From Botrytis cinerea B05.10 (lineage: Eukaryota; Ascomycota; Leotiomycetes; Helotiales; Sclerotiniaceae), in the NCBI RefSeq assembly GCF_000143535.2, contig NC_037312.1, forward strand, positions 3,038,001-3,102,000: DNA of 64,000 nt, given 5' to 3'. A program made the position numbers and the translations under genes. The notes beneath the pieces were generated by a model. It worked only from the letters and a program-made list of their open reading frames with translations. It ran no database searches and was not told where the DNA came from. Positions 24,972-35,374 of this stretch are shown here, piece by piece; positions within the stretch are counted from its first letter, which is position 1; each line of letters begins with the position of its first letter.

Positions 24972-26412
24972 TTTAACAAATAGGACTTTGTTGGGCGTTT
25001 GACTGAATAGTCACTCAAATACGAACTTTTGGCTGGACAGTGGATACGTTTTCAACGCAGAATGAAATATTTGGTGAGATGAAGAAATTGCATGACTTCC
25101 CTCATCAAAAAGCGGAAGTGGAAGGTAAAAGAATATAGATAAGAAGTTGCACCTACTGTTTTGCCTATGTATCTCTCCGATACTTCCCACTGGGAAAGAA
25201 CGATTTGATTTTGATATGTCTTGGATGACCGTACCTTATCTGCACACTTACAGGCTCAAATCATCTTGTGCATCGTGAACTGGACCTTGTGACCCTTCTT
25301 CTCACACACGTCTGATACAAGTTGCACATCGGGGTCGTATTGCTGAGTGACGGTATTCTCACCGGGAGGGATTAATCCCTATGACAAAATGTTACAAACG
25401 GGGCAACAAACATCGCAAGGTTCCAATCTGGAAAGTATAACCAGGAACGACAACAAGTAGAGGCTCAAGAGTATAGTGTGTAACTCATGTTGAAGATCAC
25501 AAAGTCTCACAAGATCAATTTTGGTGCATCTTTGTGCTTGGGTTGTACAAGATCATGATGGTTCTGGAGGGTTTGGTTGAAGGTTGAAGGTTGAAGGTTG
25601 AAGGTTGAAGGTTGAAGGTTGAAGGTTGAAGGTTGTGTGAGCGCTAACACTAAATCGGATTAGTAAGATTTAGTTTTACCCCTGAAATCATTGCCTCATC
25701 GCCAAAAATCGACGATGTAATTATTACAGCTTAAGGCATTGTAAAACTACAGTAGATATGTGTTGGCAATGATGAAGTTATCAAACAACACCGCTGTTTG
25801 AGTGATCTGTTTGAGAAAGCTACCAAACAACATAGCCATGTGCACGTGTTCGACGTTTGTTCTACCGAAGGCCCAAGGGTAAGTTATATATACCAGAATT
25901 GCAACCGAGACGTGGTAGTACCGTTACCTTGGTATTGCTTCAGTTGCTGCTTCGTACTGTCGTCTAGTTGGTATAGAGGAACTTGCAAACATAGGACGAT
26001 AGTATCAAGTCTGCGTTGTTTTGATGGACAAAGTCTCTCAACAACTCGGCGGCGCGGAGATGCTATTATTCAATCATTCACTGCCATTGCAATTTTCCAG
26101 AAAAGTCTCTTAAGATCGTGCATTGAGCACCTTGTGAGGTTCTACAAAATTGGATCGGTCTACTCTCTTTTCTAGATTTGATTGAATCTTCTAGATACTG
26201 CTTTTCATTTCCTCACCCTACCCTGGACTGCTTCATTCTTGCGTGTTCGAGAGATTCTCTTATCCTGTACGTTTACTTCGCTCCCGATACTTTCCAAAAG
26301 TTAGAAAGCTTCAAATTTTTGCATAGCCTCATCTAAACTTTTCAAAAATCTGGTCTCTGTCAGAGCGCCACATACCCAGACGATCTACAGCTGACCTTCA
26401 AGGAGCATCGCA
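24972..26412. promoter_or_regulatory. Shared divergent promoter region, permease/FAD oxidase
   Basis: A 1441-bp gap between two divergent starts. It contains a heptamer tandem at 25575-25635 and no convincing gene; a 125-codon frame at 25798-26175 starts with TTG and has no recognisable features. The stretch before 26413 is T/C-rich, as usual for fungal promoters. Co-regulation is inferred from arrangement only. Confidence 0.45.
25575..25635. repeat. GGTTGAA heptamer tandem, 8.7 copies
   Basis: Eight perfect GGTTGAA units from 25575 to 25630 followed by a partial GGTTG. It is not a telomere repeat and lies inside the divergent promoter region. Confidence 0.93.
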
Positions 26413-27982
26413 ATGGCGAATCCACAAACTTCTCCCAATTTCCCAACTCCTGCCAACGATTCCACGGAGCCTTTCTGGCATTCTGAAAAGCATCATCTTC
26501 ATGATTATAGAAGTACCGATATTCTACCAGTCAATGAAATCATTGATGTCGTTATCATCGGTGCAGGCTATGCTGGAGTAGCCACGGCATATAATCTTGT
26601 CAAAAATGGCATTTCATCCAATTTTCCTAACTTATCTGTCATGATTCTTGATGCAAGATCTGTCTGCTCTGGTGCTACTGGAAGAAATGGTGAATCCACT
26701 TACTTTATTCGTTTGGAAATGGAATACTGAGTCTTTCTAGGTGGACATCACCGTCCAGATCTCTACGGTCACATCCCAAAATACATCAATAGAGCCGGTG
26801 TGAGGGCTGGTGCTGAGATTGCAGAGTTTGAGATTGCACATGTTCAAGCGTTGAAAGAGCTCATTTTACGCGAGAAGATTGACTGTGACTTCACCTTGAC
26901 CAGAACATGCGATGTGTGGAACAATCAAGATGCTGCTGATGAAGCCAAGGCTGTTTTTGATCGGCTGTGCCTGAAACCAGAATTATCTTATATGGAAGAT
27001 GTTCAATTTACCACTGGTAAAGATGCTGAGACTGTAGGTTCAGTTTTGCTCATTTTTAAAGAATCAGTTTGCTAATTTTGCTCAGATCTCTGGTGTTAAA
27101 GGCGCAAAAGCTTGTTCGACTTGCTCTGCTGCCACCTTGTCTCCATACAAGCTTGTTACCTCTCTTCTTGCTTCCGCCTAGCAACTGGCTCCCTCAACCT
27201 CCAAACCAATACTCCTGTTATTTCAATCAAACAATCAGCTCATGGGGACCACTTAGTCGAAACTCCTCGCGGAATTGTTCGAGCCCGGAAGGTAGTCCAC
27301 GCAAATAATGCCTATGCTTCTGGTCTTCTCCCTGAGTATGCCAAGAACATTATTCCATGCAAAGGTATCTGCTGCCATATTACGGTTCCCAAAGGTGTCA
27401 CTGTACCTCTCATCGAACACTCCTATATCGTCCGCACTGAAGATGGGATTCTCGACTACCTTATTTTTAGGCCTGACGGAAGTATCATTGTGGGTGGAGC
27501 TTCAGCAACATTTCGTCCTCATAAAGATCAATGGTATAATAATGTGGATGATGGAAAACTGATTGAAGCACCCATGGAAGAGAGATACTATGAAAACTTT
27601 ATGCAGCGTACCTTTCACGGATGGGAAAACTCCGACGCTAAGATTGAGAGCATCTGGACAGGTGGTAAGTTTCCTCCCTCCACGACCCTTCTCAAGCTCA
27701 AAGATGCTGACCTGTCGTATAGTAATGGGGTACTCCTTCGATTCAAACCCTCACATTGGACTCGTACCACAAAGATCTGGAAATTTCATTATCGCAGGAT
27801 TTAATGGCCATGGTATGCCTGTCATTTGGCTTGCGGCAAAGGGATTGGCCGAGATGTTGAGAACTGGAAAGTCTTTTGAAGAAGTTCGTGTTCCTATGCC
27901 TCTTCCTAGCTTATTCAAGACAACACAAGATAGAATTGACAGAGCTCAAATTGGACCTGAGGGTGGCGATATTCTCAATTGA
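26413..27982 (+). pseudogene. FAD-dependent (DAO-type) oxidoreductase with one-base frameshift
   Basis: Exons 26413-26689, 26741-27033, 27086-27664 and 27723-27982, with introns of 51, 52 and 58 nt and agreeing phases apart from one break. Dinucleotide-binding motif GAGYAG at residues 50-55 in VVIIGAGYAGVATAYNL. ATGRNGGHHRPD spans the first junction. Downstream come NLQTNTPV (end of the substrate domain) and the C-terminal FAD-contact segment VPQRSGNFIIAGFNGHGMP. Such enzymes oxidise amines or amino acids to imino acids with H2O2, often in the peroxisome. In exon 3 the conserved AATLSPYKLVTSLLASA runs into TAG at 27179-27181. The frame one base over continues at once with LATGSLNLQTNTPV, so a single base is missing near 27176-27178. 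With it the product would be about 469 aa. It is either a recent pseudogene or a sequence error. It pairs divergently with the permease. Confidence 0.78.
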
Positions 27983-29427
27983 GAAGATGAGTGAGAGATG
28001 AACTTTAGCTTGAGAAATTGTAAAGCTGATTAGACAGAATCTTTATAATAACACAAAGATATTCCACGTTCACTCTTTAAATCATGTTCTTTTGCGAAAG
28101 ATATGTTCAGCTTATGGGTATGCTGAATCACCCACTACTGTTTCGAATTTTTGTTGTCAAGCTAGTACCTAGATCTGTATTTGTCGCTCACCTTTTTTTG
28201 TGCACATATTGCTTTGGACCTTGTCTGACTCTTATTTACTTCCCCTCTTCTCTTTTTCCATTTTCGGCCATCTTTACCAAAGAGAACTTGATCTAGTGCA
28301 GACGGTACCTCGCGTCGTGTAAAGACCTTCCGTAAAAGCTTCAGTACAATCATTTCTATGCAGTTCCTGAATCATTACATCATTGAAATTAAAATTAAAA
28401 TTAGATGATTGCATCATCATCACCTATTCCTTTGAATTCATCTTTTAGCTGCAAGCTCTTCAGTAAAACAATGAACAAATGCAAATTAGTCTTTTTATTC
28501 ACGGCTTGTAACTTTTCTCAAAATGTGTTCAAATATAAAGCGGTCCATATACATAGCAAGATAGTGCTCAGGGAGCTCCAAATAATATTGATTTTCCATC
28601 GGGTATTAGGGCCCGATAACCAACCGCAGACGAGATTTTGGGATTGACAGACCGTTGTATTGAATAGTCTTTTGAAAAGCGCTTTTTTTCTGGAAAAATC
28701 AGCGGAGAGCATCGAGCTAGACATTAACACTGCAACTTCATAGTGTAGAGAAAGAGGTAACGAGTTAATAATGTTAGTAAAGCTTCCAGATCCACTTCAC
28801 TAATTCTGTGCAGTGCCCTTCTAGATGTGTAGCCGTTTTAGATTATGTATAGGCATCACCTTAGCCATATATGCACGGCTCTGGTATTGGGACAAGCTAT
28901 TAGTGATGAGTCTTTACTAATAAGGGTCTTTCATGATTCTCATTAGCATCTTCTTCGTTACCGAAAATGTGAAAATGAAGTTACTACGTACGTGCCCTAC
29001 CATTGGAGGCATCTTGAATCTGTAGATTTTCAGAATCAATCAAAAATTAATCCTAGATGTTACTTAATATAAGGTGAAAATAACAAAAAACTTTCTTCAT
29101 GAAGATATCCTAATACGATAATTAGTATTACGATGTTGCAGTTTAGCTTTATAGTAGTGACTTCATCCAAAAAGGAAGAGGTTAGTGCAAATGCCAGCGA
29201 TTACAAAAGGGGTAAATTATCGCTATGCAACCGGCTGTGGCTTACGATGAATGAATATGGAATGCTACCACAAGTGTTTCACAACGGATAAGCCAATCAA
29301 TTAAATGAAACATAGTCGCTCCAAGTTCTTGTCGCCGCCAGTAAATATTCCAGATGATGTTGATAGTCTCGTTCTCATTTTCTGGCGGCTATTTGCAACA
29401 ATTTCTAACAACTAAAAAAAATACACC
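27983..29427. other. Intergenic between two FAD enzymes
   Basis: No supported gene. A+T-rich, with no notable repeats. The 3' end of this stretch is the promoter of the DHCR24-like gene. Confidence 0.6.
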
Positions 29428-30948
29428 ATGTGCGCAATGAATAGCCATGAAACAGCAGTAAAAGCTGTCGCGACTTCAGTTCGTGCATTCTTTGTTCAAA
29501 AAGAATCATTCAGAATCTACCACGGATCGACAAACAGCACAAGACCAAAGCATCAAAATCGTCTTGTTGATATCAGCAGCCTTAAAAATGTGTTGAACAT
29601 TGACCCCATATCTCGTACAGCACTCGTTGAGCCGAACGTTCCCATGGATAGTCTTATCGAGGCTACTTTGAAACATGGTCTCATACCGCCAGTAGTGATG
29701 GAATTCCCAGGTATTACTGTCGGTGGGGGCTATGCGGGATCCGCTGGAGAAAGCAATTCATTCAAATACGGATATTTTGACCAAACCATCAACTCTGTGG
29801 AAATGATACTAGCAAATGGAGAAGTTGTCACAGCATCTCGTTCACATAACGTAGACCTGTTCAAAGGGGCCGCTGGTGCAATGGGGACTTTGGGAATAGC
29901 CACGTTGATCGAATTGCAGCTCATTCCTGCTAAGAGATTTGTACAGCTGACTTATGAGCGAAAGTCCTCGGATCAAGAGACAATCGAAGGGGTCAAGAAA
30001 GAGATTGGAAACTCCACCAATGACTATGTCGATGGTATCTTGTTTTCCAAGAATTTCGGCGTAGTAATGACTGGAAAATTGACAGATGATAAGCCAGCTA
30101 CTATGAAAGAGCAGTCTTTCAGTCATGCTAGAGATCCTTGGTTTCATCTACATATACAAGAGCGGATGAATAACGAGCCTGGGAAGTCTTGTGTCGACTA
30201 CATACCACTGGGCGAATATCTATTTCGGTGGGACAGAGGTGGATTCTGGATGGGCCATCAAGCATTTCAATACTTTCCTTTTGTTCCATTTAATCGATGG
30301 TCTCGATGGTTTCTAGACGATTTCATGCATACCCGAATGCTGTATCGAGCTCTACATGGTACTGGCCACTCGTTTGAGCACATTGTACAGGATCTTTCAC
30401 TTCCATATTCTACAGCGGAGGAATTCATTGACTACTCAGCAGCTGAGCTAAACATATGGCCACTATGGCTATGCCCTTTGCGAGAGATGCAAGCTCCAAC
30501 ATTCCATCCCTCTACCACATTACCGGGTCCAAGTAACAATGCAAAACCAATGCTCAACATCGGTCTTTGGGGTCCAGGATCTAAGAACCGAGATGAGTTC
30601 TTCCGGCAAAATCGTCAATTGGAGAAGAAACTTGCGGATCTGGGGGGCTTCAAAGTTCTCTACTCTCACACCTATTACACAGAGACAGAATTCTGGGAGC
30701 TATACGACAGGAAGTGGTATGAAAATTTGCGGTCAAAGTACTCGGCTACATCTTTACCTACAGTTTACGACAAAGTGAAGGTGGATATTTCAAAATTCTC
30801 AGAGATTAAGTTATCTTGGTATGAGTGGATATTGAAACTATGGCCAGTAGCTGGATTGGTGGGGATCAGGTCTGCTATCCGCAGTAGAGACTATTTGTTA
30901 CATAGAAAGCCACTATGGAGAGAAGGAATGACAATCCAGAAGCCTTAG
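29428..30948 (+). CDS. FAD-binding oxidoreductase, DHCR24/Diminuto-like, 506 aa
   Basis: Single uninterrupted exon. The ATG at 29428 is in good context (ACACCATG). Residues about 30-170 form an FAD-binding (PCMH/BBE-type) domain: YHGSTNSTR, PNVPMDSLIEATLKHGLIP, then PGITVGGGYAG at 94-104, the pyrophosphate-binding loop of the family, followed by SFKYGYFDQTINSVEM. The C-terminal half has the aromatic-rich W/F segments of DHCR24-type sterol reductases (RWDRGGFWMGHQAFQY, then HTYYTETEFWELYDRKWYE). DHCR24 reduces the C24 double bond of sterols with FAD and NADPH. Filamentous ascomycetes make ergosterol mainly without this enzyme, so the real substrate here may be another lipid or secondary metabolite. 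I see no N-terminal membrane anchor, unlike the animal enzyme. Confidence 0.85.
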   Translation: MCAMNSHETAVKAVATSVRAFFVQKESFRIYHGSTNSTRPKHQNRLVDISSLKNVLNIDPISRTALVEPNVPMDSLIEATLKHGLIPPVVMEFPGITVGGGYAGSAGESNSFKYGYFDQTINSVEMILANGEVVTASRSHNVDLFKGAAGAMGTLGIATLIELQLIPAKRFVQLTYERKSSDQETIEGVKKEIGNSTNDYVDGILFSKNFGVVMTGKLTDDKPATMKEQSFSHARDPWFHLHIQERMNNEPGKSCVDYIPLGEYLFRWDRGGFWMGHQAFQYFPFVPFNRWSRWFLDDFMHTRMLYRALHGTGHSFEHIVQDLSLPYSTAEEFIDYSAAELNIWPLWLCPLREMQAPTFHPSTTLPGPSNNAKPMLNIGLWGPGSKNRDEFFRQNRQLEKKLADLGGFKVLYSHTYYTETEFWELYDRKWYENLRSKYSATSLPTVYDKVKVDISKFSEIKLSWYEWILKLWPVAGLVGIRSAIRSRDYLLHRKPLWREGMTIQKP

Positions 30949-31572
30949 TTTGTGTGGCTATTCGACGGAGGTAATTTGATAATTCTTATATTCATTGTGG
31001 ATGGAGATACCGGGAAATTCTGAAGCGCTTTAGATAGCTACCGACGATCAATCCCTCTTTTCTTTTTACTTAATGGAACTTAAGTTTATGCGTTATTCGA
31101 CGACTATAATGTTTCTTTTTGGTGAAAGAGGCTTCTCGTCCAATTTGTGTGTGATCTTGACAAGGACTTACTCCCCAGCTTTCGGCTGCGGCTCGAGAAA
31201 AAGGTTCACATGGGTGGAGGATGTTTAGTCCAATCAATACTTCATAATTTATTAGGCAGCCACATCAATTGAGGCGGTTGTGGCTTAATTATGGCTCTTG
31301 TTTGCTATCTAGAAGTCAGCTGAACACAAGAACTTCATGAGTGGAACTTACATCGGGATGATAGATATATCGTCTCATAACCTAGGATAAAATGCCTTTG
31401 AATTAATGACTATATGCTCGAGCTATCACGACGCTTTTTGTAGCGAATTTCTAAATTCTGTTCCCTCGTTGCGGCGCTTTGGTTTGCCTGCAGTTCACAG
31501 CCTGAGTCGATCTACCTCATCCTCAGCCTCACTTACCATGCAAACAAGATTTCTCTTCCTAGTGAGGTGAAG
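30949..31572. other. Intergenic
   Basis: No supported gene; promoter and 3' flank between two same-strand genes. Confidence 0.6.
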
Positions 31573-33737
31573 ATGGCCCCTTACAAGTATGCACAGCTAG
31601 AAAGGGAAAATGAAGAGATCAGACTATTGAGTCTAATGCCGGGCGCACGAGATGACGATATCTCCATACGCATATTTCACGTGCCCCTAATAATTCCACC
31701 CAGACAGACTGGTGAAATCAAGAGACTCTCACTTGAACAGCTGCAAGAAACCCTTTCGGATGGTATGTATGTTATGAAGACAATCGATGGGCGATATATC
31801 TTCAAACACCGCAACGGAAATGCAAATTCGTGGGACCATCCAGATCCAACCTTTGATCGTGCCCTTTATGATTTACCAAAACACGGAGATTTTCCGGAGA
31901 ATAAACCTCAATATGAAGCCCTTTCATACATCTGGGGCTCTACAGAGAATCCAGTCAAAGCACATGTGCTGGGCGAAACATCGACAATGATACAAATCGG
32001 GACTTCTCTTGCTGTTGCACTTAGACAACTAAGATACACAGATAAGCCACGAACACTGTGGATAGACTCTATCTGTATCAATCAGAGTGACATTCCCGAG
32101 CGAAGCCACGAGATTGGACGCATGAGAAATATCTTCTCCTTGGCGGATCGAACCATTATCTGGCTTGGCGAAGAAGCGAACGATAGTACAAGCGCTTTAT
32201 TCACCATTGAGCACTTCGCCGGACAAGTCGAGTATATAGGAGGAGGATTGGTTGCATATACCCCTGGAACCAAGTTTTTAGAATGGAGACACTCAAACCT
32301 TCAACTGCCATACGATATCAAAACATGGTCATCTATAAGAGCTCTCTTCCGAAGGCCCTGGTTCAGCCGAGTATGGGTCTTACAGGAAGCTTTACTTGGA
32401 GGTCAGGGATCTTCAGTACAGTGTGGTAGCACTTGTATTCCTTTCACTGCTCTTAGAAAAGCAATGTTAGTGCTCGGAAGAAATGTTACGACGCCAAGCG
32501 ATATACGTTCCCAATTATTGTCATACTCGCCTGGAGTGTTGCCAGATTCCATGAGAAAATTACCTGAACTTCTTAGATGGGCCAAGCATCGCAACTGTAG
32601 TGATCCTCGTGATAAGATATATGGGATATTAGGCTTAGTCTCGCCTTCAATTGCTGACGGAATTGTATGTGACTATTCTATTCCTGTGGCAGAAGTATAT
32701 AAGAGTGCGGTGCTCAGTCATGTCACTGTCACAAAGCGGTTGCATCTACTACAACACTGTCAGTTGATCCAAAGATTTGAAGACGGACCATCTTGGGTTC
32801 CAAACTGGTCTTTCAAAGATAAAAGTATTATGATAGGTATTGTCCTAGGAAGATATGCAGCAGGCTCTTCTTCTGCAGTGACACGGTATCAAGCACCAAA
32901 CACTTTAGAAGTCACAGGTGTTTATTTCACAAAAGTAACTTCAGTGAAAACCAAATCTTCTGGTAATTCAAGGGAAACTTTTCAAGCAATTCGTAAATGG
33001 GAACCTGAAGGCCTCGGCTCTAGAGACTATGTCGCAGGTGGCCCTCTACTCGATGCATTTCTCCAAACTATTTATCAAGGTCGTACTAAGGAGAGGTACC
33101 CTGGACTTCGTATTCCACCTTCCTGGGAGCTTCGGCGAAGCTATTTAGAATCTGTCGATAAAGATAACCAGAATCAAGATGCGATATTAAGTTATGTCTA
33201 TGGACTAAATTTTGGTCCGAGGGCATTCATCACAACCGAAGAGGGATATATGGGAATAGGGCCGCTTGGAGTTGAGGAAGGTGAGTTGTGTTCAATGATC
33301 TTAACTCTTCACAAGAGCTGACAGTACAAGGTGACTATGTTTGTGTACTACTGGGGACCGAACTTCCTATCGTTCTACGTCCAACAACATCTGGAGAATT
33401 TTTAATTGTAGGGTCCTATTTTATACACGGTTTGATGGATGGAGAAGCTCTGCTTGGTCCCATACCAAGTCTATGGAAAACCGAACTGTACCGAAGGAAA
33501 GATTCAGGGTACTCAACTCACTTTGTCAAACCGAACGAAAAAACGCTCGATGACCCACGTCTCCCACCTCTACCCTTTGAATGGGTAGAAGTTAATAGAG
33601 ATGACGGTCCATGGCCTATCGGTAAATATCATTTCAGAAATACTGTGACTGGAGAGTCGATGGATTCTGATCCCAGGATGCTTCCAGATGCATTGGTGAA
33701 GAGAGGCGTGAATTTGCAGAAATTCAGGCTCATCTAA
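31573..33737 (+). CDS. HET-domain (heterokaryon incompatibility) protein, 704 aa
   Basis: Exons 31573-33280 and 33331-33737; the 50-nt intron keeps phase. The start is the ATG of MAPYKYAQ; a GTG two codons earlier is ignored. The N-terminal IRLLSLMPG..DDDISIRIF leads to the HET core: YEALSYIWG at 114-122, LWIDSICINQ at 162-171, then ERSHEIGRMRNIFSLADRTIIWLGE, RRPWFSRVWVLQEAL and CSDPRDKIYGILGL. HET proteins trigger cell death after fusion of unlike strains. Between the N-terminal strand and YEALSYIWG there is a WW-like insertion at about 62-93 (GMYVMKTIDGRYIFKHRNGN, then WDHPDP). The C-terminus has a second WW-like unit (PLPFEWVEV, then KYHFRNTVTGE and DSDPRMLP). GDYVCVLLG..LPIVLRP and SYFIHGLMDGEAL are standard C-terminal HET-protein features. 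The next gene is a BTB protein on the same strand. Confidence 0.9.
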
Positions 33738-34295
33738 TTTTTCTAGAAAGAAAGGTTTCAGCTAAGGAAAGAATGAGTGCCAAGGGCGCGTTTCATTTAC
33801 TCCTCACATGTTCCATTTCTCCTAGTTTCCATACCTAATGGCGTATGATCTGTTTTTAACCTATCATATCGTATATAGAGCCACTGTAGAGTGGCTAGCA
33901 TTTACCCCGCAGAAGCTACTGGTTTTTGAGAGAAGTGAATCAGCTCGTTTAATGCAACCGAAATTTGTAGTGTCATGAATAGGTATATTCAATTCTTGTT
34001 TTCACGCGATTTTCCCCACCGCTCAACAGAATGGAACGGTTCAGTCTGGATTCATTCCTAAACCGATTCAAATACGGAGGTGAATTTGTACGGCGCTAGA
34101 AATGTTTAGTGTCGGCTGTATCAAAAATATCAGGTTAAAAGCTCCCAGATTCTCCAACAATTCTTCATCTTTTTACAACTTCCATAATCAACTTCCTACC
34201 TGCGACAAAGTCAACAACTCCACACACGTTCGACAAGAACTTTCTTTGAATACAAATAAACATATTCGATACTTTATCAACGCAAACACGCGAAC
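33738..34295. other. Intergenic
   Basis: No supported gene between the HET and BTB-like genes. Confidence 0.6.
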
Positions 34296-35374
34296 ATGGA
34301 TAACGAAAAGCGTTCGTTCGATTCAGCCAGTACCATCACTGATGGCAAGGCCATCCCAGTTCCTACAGCCGCTCCTCAGTCTCTTTTCAAGCGACTAGCA
34401 TTACAATTATTTCCAAAGACTGGAAGTGGCTCTGGTAGGAGCAATTGCTTCACTGGTTTATCTACCAATAGCTCATCCCAAACTCTTGCAAATAAGCTGG
34501 CTACTCTAGACAGTGCCCAAGAGAAGGACTCAGAAGCTGCTAATGTGACAGTTGGCTTCAAATTAGACGCGTATGTAGAGTTTCCATTCTGAGAATGACT
34601 TTAACTAACACCAATCTCAGTGTTCAGGCAAGGCTCCCTCTCGAGGGGTATTATGCAATTCAGACAACAAGCAAAGGATATTACCTAATGAGAAAGGAAA
34701 TGGTCAATCAGCGATCAATACCACTGTTTGACATGATATTTGGCAAGGATTCATTGAGAGACATCAGTGCAGTTCCTGCAGCAACGCTAGCCGACTACGA
34801 TAACTTCGCTTTGGGAATATTTGTCTTGTGGATTAGAAATCGCGGTAGTAGATCCATGATATATGATCATCTATTTGAGGAAAAAGTCTGCACACGTGAG
34901 GACAGAGTTGAAACTCTTGATCTTATGATCAAGCTTCTTTTCTTTGCCGACAGATACTCGCTCCATGAATTTCAAGATGACCTTCTCGAATTATTCATAG
35001 AGATATCCAAAGAAGACAGTTCACCACTGGATACAGTCCACGTTCTCAAGTTCCACAATCAACTATCGCGAAATTCAAAGATCAGGGCCTTCTTAATTGA
35101 TATTGTTGCTTTCACCATCAAGGAAATCGAGGATTCAAGAAAGTATAGGAGAAAGGCAGCATTGAACTGCGATCTTTCATTCAACAAGAGAGAAAGTCTC
35201 GTTGAGCTACGTCGCTTGCTTCACGGCGGCAAAATTCCATTTCCATATCGAAAGCTTTCTGATCCTCGGGATGCTCCAAGTTGTTATTACCACCACCACG
35301 GCCGTGAGGAAGAATGTCCCCATAAGACTGTCGCGAGCTCTCCTGTCTCCGAGACTTGCAGGGAAAAGGCATAA
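34296..35374 (+). CDS. BTB/POZ-like protein, 342 aa
   Basis: Exons 34296-34570 and 34621-35374. The 50-nt intron (GTATGT, TTTAACTAAC branch, CTCAG) keeps phase, and the stop at 35372-35374 follows REKA. The first ~85 residues are Ser/Thr-rich and probably disordered. From there the pattern of a divergent fungal BTB protein is visible: LPLEGYYAIQTTSKGYYLMR for the first strands, then LADYDNFALGIFVLWIRNRG for the helix that precedes the WLY motif of the family, then LLFFADRYSLHEFQDDLLEL for the closing helices. The classical HKALLCSHSPYF segment is only faintly recognisable. A BTB protein can be a Cullin-3 adaptor or a dimerisation module; its role here is unknown. The C-terminus is Cys/His-rich (CYYHHHGREEECPHK). 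Confidence 0.72.

Noticed and set aside
25960..26040. tRNA-like stretch GTCTAGTTGGTATAGAGG
   Set aside because: The D-arm-like start is not followed by an anticodon arm or a TTCGANTCC-type T arm at the correct distance.
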